Shown here: positions 57,832 through 64,000 of the stretch, piece after piece
Numbering within the stretch: the stretch's first letter is position 1
Layout: every line of letters begins with the position of its first letter
Origin: an uncultured Bacillota bacterium
GTDB lineage: Bacteria; Bacillota_I; Bacilli_A; RF39; UBA660
Assembly (NCBI GenBank): GCA_905205665.1
Contig: CAJLEF010000002.1
Coordinates: 87,666 to 151,665, forward strand
Reading direction: 5' to 3'
DNA length: 64,000 nt
Translations under genes and position numbers: made by a program
Notes under the pieces: model-generated
What the model was told of the DNA's origin: nothing
Databases searched by the model: none
Seen by the model: only the letters and a program-made list of their open reading frames with translations

Positions 57832-59562
57832 TCACTCCGTAATTTCACTATTAAGTAAAAAATCATATTGCAGTTTTTTACCAAGTTGATACATCTTTTT
57901 TAAAGTTTCTAATTCTGTTTTTTTTAATATTTTTTTATCATTTAAAAAAGATGACATTTTTTCAAAAATTTCTTCATTTTCATTCCAAAAATGACTATAT
58001 AAGTAAATATAAGGATAAGATGATTTATCTATATTTTCTAAATCACTCTCCAAGTTATTTCTTATCTTTTGAATTTCTTTCATGACTCTTTTACCTTCCA
58101 CACTTTTATGACGAATGGTAAAAGCATAAAAAACAAAACAAATTGTTAATAAAAAAGATATCCAAGGTAAAACAAGAGTTACTTTAAAATAAATACTTGC
58201 AAACAAAACAAATAAAATAATAAGTAAGGCAAAAATACTTGTAATAATTTCTAGGCCATTCTTTTCGTAAAAGCCACATTTTTCGGTTTCTTTGATAACG
58301 CATAAACGCCACGAATTATAAAATTTCTTAAAACGATAGGCTGTCTCATTATTGGTCAAATATTTGTGCCATTCTTTTAACGAAAGTTTATTATCTTTTC
58401 CTACTTTTTCAAAAAGAAAATCAAGAATCATTTCTTCGGTATAATTTAAATTTTCTTTATTTTTCAAAGTTAAAGTATCTCTACTATAAGTGATTTTTTC
58501 TTTTTGGAAAAGTTCTAATACAGAAAGGCAAAAAACACTTTTATGATTGCCATCAAAATAAAAATCACTTAAAATTGCGATGGGATAAGAAAGTCCTTCT
58601 TTTTTTTCACTCTTCGCATTTTTACGGCGAAATCTAAGTAAAAATAAGCCCCAAAAACTGAATAATACCACAAGGAAAACTTTGCAAAAATTCATAATAA
58701 CATTGGTAATTAATTTGGTTTGTTCTTCTTTTTGTTTATCTATTTGTAATTGTTCATCTTCTAATAAAATAATATCTTGATAGGCATTTAAACCACTTTG
58801 TTTGTCACTGGATACTGCTAAAACAACATCTTCATCAAAAAGGAAACGAACAGATACTTCTGTATTTCTCTTAAGTTTATTAAAGTTAGTTTGAATGGTT
58901 TTCGTATCTAAGATAATTGTTTTACTTGTAATATCTCCATGTAAAAAGCTTTTAAAAGTCTCGGTATTTAAGCGGTTAGGAAAATGAAATCGAAGTGAAA
59001 AGCTAGGAATATCTTTATCAAAATTATTTCTTAAAAAGGACCAATAAAATTCTTCACAATCTAAGTGTTTTACTACCACATCGTAAATATCATACTCGAT
59101 TAAAAAAGCAACATCCCCTTCTTCTTTTGTATAATAAAGAGTTAAATCTTTGCCATCTTGAATACTCGATTCCACATAATCTTTTTCTTTCGCATCTTCT
59201 TTATAATAAGCTTTTGTAAATTTAGTAAAATCTTTATTAAAAGTATCAAAAGTAATTTCATCATCAAGTGACAAATAACCTAAAGAAATATTTTCAAGAC
59301 CCGTGCCATTATAAATGGCATCTTTTGTTAAAAGAGGAGGTTCATGTGTTTCTAAAGAAGCATTTTTATAAGTTAGCCGTCTAGAAAAACTAGAAAAGCT
59401 ACCCGTTACTTCAATTAATTCTTTAACATGCATGCTGCCATCTTCTCTTAAAGTGACATCTACTAAAAAATTAGAAACGTCCAATCTTTCTAAGGCATAA
59501 ACATTTAATGGTAGTATAAGTAACAAAATAATGAAACTAAACTTCCTTATTTTTCTTTGCAT
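57832..59562 (-). CDS. DUF2207-domain membrane protein
   Basis: 576 residues. Cleavable signal (FIILLLILPLNVYALE), an extracytoplasmic beta-rich DUF2207 domain (LDVSNFLVDVTLREDGSMHV, FEEFYWSFLRNNFD-like CEEFYWSFLRNN), a membrane segment near residue 300, a cytoplasmic winged-helix-like stretch (SVLELFQKEKITYSRDTLTL) and two further membrane segments (about 445-490). Function unknown. In one unit with the pilin-like gene upstream. Confidence 0.82.
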   Translation of the reverse strand: MQRKIRKFSFIILLLILPLNVYALERLDVSNFLVDVTLREDGSMHVKELIEVTGSFSSFSRRLTYKNASLETHEPPLLTKDAIYNGTGLENISLGYLSLDDEITFDTFNKDFTKFTKAYYKEDAKEKDYVESSIQDGKDLTLYYTKEEGDVAFLIEYDIYDVVVKHLDCEEFYWSFLRNNFDKDIPSFSLRFHFPNRLNTETFKSFLHGDITSKTIILDTKTIQTNFNKLKRNTEVSVRFLFDEDVVLAVSSDKQSGLNAYQDIILLEDEQLQIDKQKEEQTKLITNVIMNFCKVFLVVLFSFWGLFLLRFRRKNAKSEKKEGLSYPIAILSDFYFDGNHKSVFCLSVLELFQKEKITYSRDTLTLKNKENLNYTEEMILDFLFEKVGKDNKLSLKEWHKYLTNNETAYRFKKFYNSWRLCVIKETEKCGFYEKNGLEIITSIFALLIILFVLFASIYFKVTLVLPWISFLLTICFVFYAFTIRHKSVEGKRVMKEIQKIRNNLESDLENIDKSSYPYIYLYSHFWNENEEIFEKMSSFLNDKKILKKTELETLKKMYQLGKKLQYDFLLNSEITE

Positions 59563-59582
59563 TTTTTCACCTTCTTTAAAAA

Positions 59583-60479
59583 TTAACCTTTTTTGACTTC
59601 GATAACTGGCAAGATGTATGCAGGTGTCGTGACAGACACACTTTGATAAGCATTCGATACATTACAAACCGAAGAATTTTTGCCATCAATAATATTAAGT
59701 AAATGAAAAGGTCTTGGAAGTTTACTAACAAAAGAGCCTATTTCATCTTGTTTTAAAAAACGCACATAAATTTCTTGAGTAATTCTTTCATTACTACTAT
59801 TGGTATAAGTCTTAGGATAACGAATACTACCGTTATTCGTAGTAAAGGTCTGAGCTACTAATTTTTCTTTTTTTAAAACGGTTTGTAAACCCGTATGATT
59901 TGAAAACCAATCTAACAAAGCTTTAGAAGTAATCGTTTGACCATAGTTTTGATTATTTATTTCTGCTGTAGTTGGTAAAAAAGAAGGCATACGATAAATA
60001 TTATTGTTATAAAAATAGCAATATTCTTGCCCAAATGTACTATTTGAATTTACACTTCGACACGTTCTTACTAAGCACTTACTTTGCATTTTTCCATCTT
60101 GAGTGGCATCACAAGTTCCATAATATTCATTTTTGGTAGTTCCCATTCTTCCGACCGTATTTACCATTTCTTGAACAGTAAGACCACGCGTCATAATCAA
60201 AGTGACAGTAGAACCATTATCTTTTACTACTAGCCAATCTTCTCTAGCAAAACTTACACTTTCCCCCACCGTATATGTTTTATTTTGCAGGCTTGAAACC
60301 AAATAAGCACTCTTTGCTTCTAAATTATCGTAAATATCTTTTTTTATTGCATTAACTAAAATTCTATTTTCGGAAGCCGTGGCTAAAATAGCGGCCATCA
60401 AAAGAGCAAATACTAAAAAAAAGGAATAAATTAAAGAAGTCGCAATAAAACCACCATTATTTTTCTTTTTTGGTAACAT
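59583..60479 (-). CDS. Pilin-like single-anchor surface protein
   Basis: 298 residues. The N-terminus has a prepilin-like arrangement: basic KKKNNGG, then FIATSLIYSFFLVFALLMAA, with Gly before Phe, though position 5 is Ser rather than Glu. The extracellular region is Cys-containing and resembles the surface paralogs in shape (EDWLVVKDNGSTVTLIMTRG echoes WRIV...GSIRMIYDG, with a PVIEV end). A prepilin peptidase would be needed for processing; none is in the window. AAAGGGG before ATG. Confidence 0.65.
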   Translation of the reverse strand: MLPKKKNNGGFIATSLIYSFFLVFALLMAAILATASENRILVNAIKKDIYDNLEAKSAYLVSSLQNKTYTVGESVSFAREDWLVVKDNGSTVTLIMTRGLTVQEMVNTVGRMGTTKNEYYGTCDATQDGKMQSKCLVRTCRSVNSNSTFGQEYCYFYNNNIYRMPSFLPTTAEINNQNYGQTITSKALLDWFSNHTGLQTVLKKEKLVAQTFTTNNGSIRYPKTYTNSSNERITQEIYVRFLKQDEIGSFVSKLPRPFHLLNIIDGKNSSVCNVSNAYQSVSVTTPAYILPVIEVKKG

Positions 60480-60513
60480 GAATGTACCCCTTTCTTTTCT
60501 TTCTTCTATCTTA

Positions 60514-62067
60514 TCACAAAAGTGGACCGAAAATCCTTAAAATTTGGCCAATTAATAACTTCACTTTGGAATAATTTTTACATTCTTCTAAAGAAACTAA
60601 ATGAGATTTTTCTATCATATCATGATAATCTTCGTTCATTTTAATAATAGCTTTTGTCTTATACATTAAAATAGCATCTTCAAAATGAAGATATAAACTA
60701 CGATAATCTAAATTCACGGTACCTACAATCGCTTCTGTACCATCTTTTAACATCATTTTTAAATGCGTAAAACCATCTTTATATTCGTAAATTTCAATAT
60801 TTTCTTTAATGAGTTCTTTGTAATAAGTTTTAGCTACATAATTTATTAATTTCTTATCAGGAATCCCTGGTAAAACAATTCTTACTTTTACACCCTTTTT
60901 AGAAGCATAAATAAGTGAGCCAATAATCTCATTATCTACAATAAAATAAGGCATGGCAATATCTAATGTTTTTGTAGCTGTTTGAATTAAATAAAGATAA
61001 CTCATTTTACCCGTACTCACTACATTTGTTGGCGATACTCCATAGAAATTAATAAAACCATCCTGTTTTTTTACCATATGTCTTTTGATATAAGGAGTAT
61101 AGTCTTCTCTTTTGGTAAAGTTCATTAAGTTCCAAGATTCTAAAAATAAAACTGTCAAACTGTTAACAACAGAACCCTTTACTTTCAACATATTATCTTT
61201 CCAGTAGCCAAAACGTTTGATTTTATTAATGTATTCACTCGCTAGATTAATACCACCAGTATAAGCGATGTCGCCATCAATCACGATAATTTTACGATGG
61301 TCGCGATTATTGTAGTGAGTAGAAACTAATGGAACAACAGGTGAAAATATTTCACATTTAATGCCATAATCTTTTAATATTTCTGGATAATTTTTAGGAA
61401 GAAGCATAAAGCTACAAGTGCCGTCATATAAAACTCTTACTTCTACACCTTCTTTTGCTTTCTTTTTTAAAATATCTAAAATACCTTGCCACATCTCATC
61501 ATTAGCAATAATAAAGAACTCTAAAAAAATAAATTTTTGGGCTTTTTGAAGTTCTTTTAATAAATCAGGATAAAACTCTTCTCCACAAGGAAAATAGGTA
61601 GCTTCTTCATTATAATAAGTAGGATTATGTCCTTCTTTATAAAGATAATTCATATGCAAATATAAAGATTTATTCTTCTTTTCAAGATTACTCATAACTG
61701 TTTCATTTTGACTTAAGTACTTATAGTTTTCCATCTTAAAAAAATCAAGACGTCTTTTTAAAGATTTTACAGTCACTTCTGATTTACAAAACAAATAGAA
61801 AAAAGCCCCAATACCAGGTAAAGCTAAAACTAAAATAATCCATGATGTTTTAAATTCACTTGCCATACGAGAGTTGATGATAAAAACAACTAAAATAAGC
61901 GAAAACGCAGTCATTCCACCAACCAACAAAACAAAGTAATCTTTAAAGAAAAGATAAACAAGAAAAATAATTCCTAACTGTACAAGAACAGAGATAAAGG
62001 CAAGAGTTGCCCTGCTAAATAGTAATTTAAATGGAAATATAATTACTTTACTTATCTTTTTGGTCAT
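60514..62067 (-). CDS. cls: Cardiolipin synthase
   Basis: 517 residues. Condenses phosphatidylglycerol to cardiolipin at the membrane. Two or three N-terminal membrane segments, then two phospholipase-D HKD motifs: HRKIIVIDGDIAYTGGINLA and HLKMMLKDGTEAIVGTVNLD. ATG 62067 with GGAGTTAAAA upstream, overlapping the DUF308 gene by 20 bases. Confidence 0.93.
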   Translation of the reverse strand: MTKKISKVIIFPFKLLFSRATLAFISVLVQLGIIFLVYLFFKDYFVLLVGGMTAFSLILVVFIINSRMASEFKTSWIILVLALPGIGAFFYLFCKSEVTVKSLKRRLDFFKMENYKYLSQNETVMSNLEKKNKSLYLHMNYLYKEGHNPTYYNEEATYFPCGEEFYPDLLKELQKAQKFIFLEFFIIANDEMWQGILDILKKKAKEGVEVRVLYDGTCSFMLLPKNYPEILKDYGIKCEIFSPVVPLVSTHYNNRDHRKIIVIDGDIAYTGGINLASEYINKIKRFGYWKDNMLKVKGSVVNSLTVLFLESWNLMNFTKREDYTPYIKRHMVKKQDGFINFYGVSPTNVVSTGKMSYLYLIQTATKTLDIAMPYFIVDNEIIGSLIYASKKGVKVRIVLPGIPDKKLINYVAKTYYKELIKENIEIYEYKDGFTHLKMMLKDGTEAIVGTVNLDYRSLYLHFEDAILMYKTKAIIKMNEDYHDMIEKSHLVSLEECKNYSKVKLLIGQILRIFGPLL

Positions 62068-62623
62068 TTTTAACTCCAAACAAAACTAAAATATTTTGCA
62101 TAAAAACAAGAAACTCACTAATGACAATTAAACTGGCCAAATAAAGATTTAACTCACTACTTGGAAAAGGATTAATAACAATTACAATTCCTAAAATAAT
62201 ATCAACAAGAGCCATTACAAATAAATAAGACCATACTTTACTTTGATAATCTTTTATAATTAAAGATATTGTTAATTGACTTGCATTTTGATAAATAATA
62301 TAAGCTCCTAATAAAACACAAATAATCTGGCTAAATAAAGCATTTTGAAAGAAACTTGTTATGCCAAAAGAAATCATTATTAAAGCATTAGTAAGCTTTT
62401 TTGAGTAAACTTTCTCTTCACCTTTTAATCTAAAATATAATAAAGAATTAATAACACCTACAAAGATAGCTCCATAGCCAAAAATACTAACGGCAACGGA
62501 TATAAAATTATCAGGATTTTGAAACAATACAAGAGCAAAAACAATAAGTAAAAGAGGAGCAATTAAATTCGTAGTAGCCCCTTTTTTAATATTTTTTAAT
62601 ACTTCTTTATCTTCTAAATACAT
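62048..62623 (-). CDS. DUF308 (HdeD-like) membrane protein
   Basis: 191 residues, six membrane segments in two similar triplets, typical of DUF308/HdeD. LIAPLLLIVFALVLFQNPDN and IILGIVIVINPFPSSELNLY are the paired helix-P-helix elements. HdeD in E. coli is linked to acid stress, but Gram-positive members are uncharacterised. Upstream of and overlapping cls. Confidence 0.8.
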   Translation of the reverse strand: MYLEDKEVLKNIKKGATTNLIAPLLLIVFALVLFQNPDNFISVAVSIFGYGAIFVGVINSLLYFRLKGEEKVYSKKLTNALIMISFGITSFFQNALFSQIICVLLGAYIIYQNASQLTISLIIKDYQSKVWSYLFVMALVDIILGIVIVINPFPSSELNLYLASLIVISEFLVFMQNILVLFGVKNDQKDK

Positions 62624-62682
62624 CTTACCACATTCCTTCTTAAATTGATTTTAACAAACCCCTTCTCTTTTTACAAGGAAAA

Positions 62683-62716
62683 TAAAAAAGGAATAAACTT
62701 TTATATTATTTATTCC
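62683..62716 (-). terminator. Terminator of the 62729 Rpn gene
   Basis: Minus strand GGAATAAA (62716-62709), loop of 11, TTTATTCC (62697-62690), then TTTTTT. Confidence 0.8.
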
Positions 62717-62728
62717 TAATCAAGCTAC

Positions 62729-63598
62729 TCATGCAGTTATCTTTTTAATTTCTTCTTCAGATAATTCAGTAACTTTTTGAATAATTTCTAAGGAGATATT
62801 TTCAAGTAACATATTTTTTGCAATTTCAATATTTCGTTCTTTTTTACCTTCACTTTTACCAATATCAATACCAGCAGTTAAACCAGCTTCAGTGGCTTCT
62901 TTAAGCTCAGTATTATGGCACTTTTCTTCATCTTCTTCCTTAGTCATATAACTAAAGAATTCTGGGTCTTCATTTACTTTCTTAACTTCATTCATAAATT
63001 TCATTACCTTTCTATCATTTGACAATTTTGCCAAGTCTTCTTCATTTAAATCAAGCATAATTAAATACTTGAATTTCTGAATGTTTACTTCGTCTTTAGC
63101 ATACCAATAATTTAAGACTTTGTCCATATTCCATTCGACAATTTTAAAGTTACGAACAAAGTTTTTCTCACCATCATTCAAAGTATAAATCCGACATATT
63201 TTATTGTCTTTCTTATTCATACCATAAGTAAGATTTAATTGGATGATTAAAGTATCTTCACTGTAGCTATCACCTTTTAAAGTGTATCTACTGTAAACAT
63301 TACATAAGAAGGCTAAGTTTCTGGTATGAAGATAATCTTTAGGTTCTGAGTTAATCTCAATACCAATATAACCTTCACTCGTTTTTAAAAGTAAATCACA
63401 ATACTTTTTACGAGTATTAATATTACCTTGAAGAGTTTCCACATTAAGTCTTTGAATCTCATAGACTTTAAGATTTAAAGTAAGCTCTAGTAAAGCTACT
63501 AATAAATCCTCGTTTTCTTCTTTTAAAAATACTTCTTTAAATGTTCTGTCGTAACGACAACTGTAAAATTTTTTTGTTTCTTCTAATTCTCTTATCAT
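62729..63598 (-). CDS. Rpn-family nuclease/putative transposase, copy 2
   Basis: 289 residues. PD-(D/E)xK nuclease domain: YDRTFKEVFLKEENEDLLVA, active-site area KYCDLLLKTSEGYIGIEINS (D and ExN, an altered ExK), then the C-terminal stretch AGIDIGKSEGKKERNIEIAK and LSEEEIKKIT helix. Different N-terminal domain from the 20510 gene but the same family and upstream element. ATG 63598. Confidence 0.85.
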   Translation of the reverse strand: MIRELEETKKFYSCRYDRTFKEVFLKEENEDLLVALLELTLNLKVYEIQRLNVETLQGNINTRKKYCDLLLKTSEGYIGIEINSEPKDYLHTRNLAFLCNVYSRYTLKGDSYSEDTLIIQLNLTYGMNKKDNKICRIYTLNDGEKNFVRNFKIVEWNMDKVLNYWYAKDEVNIQKFKYLIMLDLNEEDLAKLSNDRKVMKFMNEVKKVNEDPEFFSYMTKEEDEEKCHNTELKEATEAGLTAGIDIGKSEGKKERNIEIAKNMLLENISLEIIQKVTELSEEEIKKITA

Positions 63599-63628
63599 GT
63601 CTAGTGTCCTTTTAACTTTGCTAGCTTT

Positions 63629-63681
63629 AAATTATCCTTCTACTTATATATACAAGAAAAATCTTTGATTTCCTTTTTTTT
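63629..63681 (-). promoter_or_regulatory. Conserved upstream element of Rpn genes, copy 2
   Basis: Minus-strand counterpart of 20430-20481: about 50 near-identical bases with the inverted repeat AAGGAAATC-AAA-GATTTTTCTT and TTGTATATATAAG, about 30 bases before ATG 63598. Confidence 0.7.
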
Positions 63682-63708
63682 ATGTGTAATTTGTCAAAAA
63701 AATTTTAA

Positions 63709-63740
63709 TAAATAAAAAATAAGCACATTTAAGGCTTATT
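63709..63740 (-). terminator. Terminator of the right-edge Rpn copy
   Basis: Minus strand AATAAGC (63740-63734), loop of nine, GCTTATT (63724-63718), then TTTTT. Confidence 0.75.
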
Positions 63741-63749
63741 TTGGTAAGT

Positions 63750-64000
63750 TTACATATTATTTTTTATGTTTAAAATTTCTTCTTTTGATAATTCAGTAAC
63801 TTTTTGAATAATTTCTAAGCAAATATTTTCAAGAAGCATATTTTTGGCGGTGGCTATTTTTTCTTCTTTTTTACCTTCATCTCGTCCAATGTCAATACCA
63901 GCTACTAAACCAGCTTCAGTGGCTTCTTTAAGTTCGGTGTTATGACACTTTTCTTCATCTTCTTCTTTGGTCATATAACTAAAAAATTCTGGGTCTTCAT
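63750..64000 (-). CDS. Rpn-family nuclease, copy 3 (N-terminus beyond the window)
   Basis: C-terminal 82 residues visible, reading EDPEFFSYMTKEEDEEKCHN and on to AGLVAGIDIGRDEGKKEEKI, nearly the same as the end of copy 2 (62729). The frame is open to the right edge. A tandem duplicate of the adjacent gene; whether it is intact cannot be seen. Confidence 0.8.
   Translation of the reverse strand, partial: EDPEFFSYMTKEEDEEKCHNTELKEATEAGLVAGIDIGRDEGKKEEKIATAKNMLLENICLEIIQKVTELSKEEILNIKNNM

Overview
The window is a chromosomal segment of an AT-rich, low-GC Gram-positive bacterium of the class Bacilli. Evidence is gene content and order: EzrA at the left edge, the Bacillus-type era/yqzL/recO, ylbD/ylbE, yqfC/yqfD and ymfF/ymfH neighbourhoods, infC-rpmI-rplT with an attenuated leader, and rpsO-pnp. 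TGA is used as a stop (for example at 8141, 15288 and 36186), so the code is the standard bacterial one, not that of Mycoplasma. Cell-wall and lipoprotein genes (lspA, a DUF368-type lipid-carrier transporter, cardiolipin synthase) argue for a walled cell. Repeated single-anchor surface proteins and Rpn nucleases resemble those of uncultured gut Bacilli with small genomes, but the exact lineage is an inference. Nearly all genes are on the minus strand; no rRNA, tRNA or CRISPR array was seen. Layout: 1-7430 holds ezrA (cut by the edge), an XRE regulator with a membrane tail, a membrane-anchored acidic protein, three surface proteins of one paralogous family and a small divergent XRE regulator with a perfect inverted-repeat operator. 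7413-12274 is the recO-yqzL-era-ybeY-vanZ-yqfD-yqfC block. 12379-19317 has a HIT protein, two M16 peptidase-like proteins, a dGTPase-like HD protein, a rhomboid protease, rluD and lspA. 19472-24716 is mixed accessory DNA: membrane and unknown proteins, an Rpn nuclease, trxB, an HExxH metallopeptidase and ylbD/ylbE. 24758-31489 carries parE-parC, an NrnA-like phosphoesterase and ackA. 31563-37600 holds two tiny genes, a membrane glycosyltransferase, a CmpB-like membrane protein, and two nearly identical surface-protein genes flanking a broken IS3 element. 37671-51263 is core metabolism and translation (DUF368 transporter, pnp, rpsO, C39-like secreted protease, infC-rpmI-rplT, eno, truB, rel, rlmN, fmt). 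51269-62623 has a secreted protein, priA, an HAD hydrolase, trmD-rimM, a TrmH methyltransferase, a YgjP peptidase, DUF2207 and pilin-like proteins, cls and a DUF308 membrane protein. 62729-64000 ends with two adjacent Rpn copies. The most striking signal is at 35205-35237 and 37565-37596. Two paralogous surface-protein genes have consensus -35 (TTGACA) and extended -10 (TGTTATAAT) elements separated by a homopolymeric G tract of 11 and 10 residues. This is the architecture of a phase-variable promoter controlled by slipped-strand mispairing. Together with the mosaic sequence of the four close paralogs, a broken IS3 element and a candidate repressor/operator pair, it suggests a phase- and antigen-varying surface system. 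A second notable signal is the leader of the stringent-response gene rel, where a 15-codon leader ORF overlaps an intrinsic terminator. The rel product keeps the ppGpp hydrolase residues but lacks key synthetase residues.
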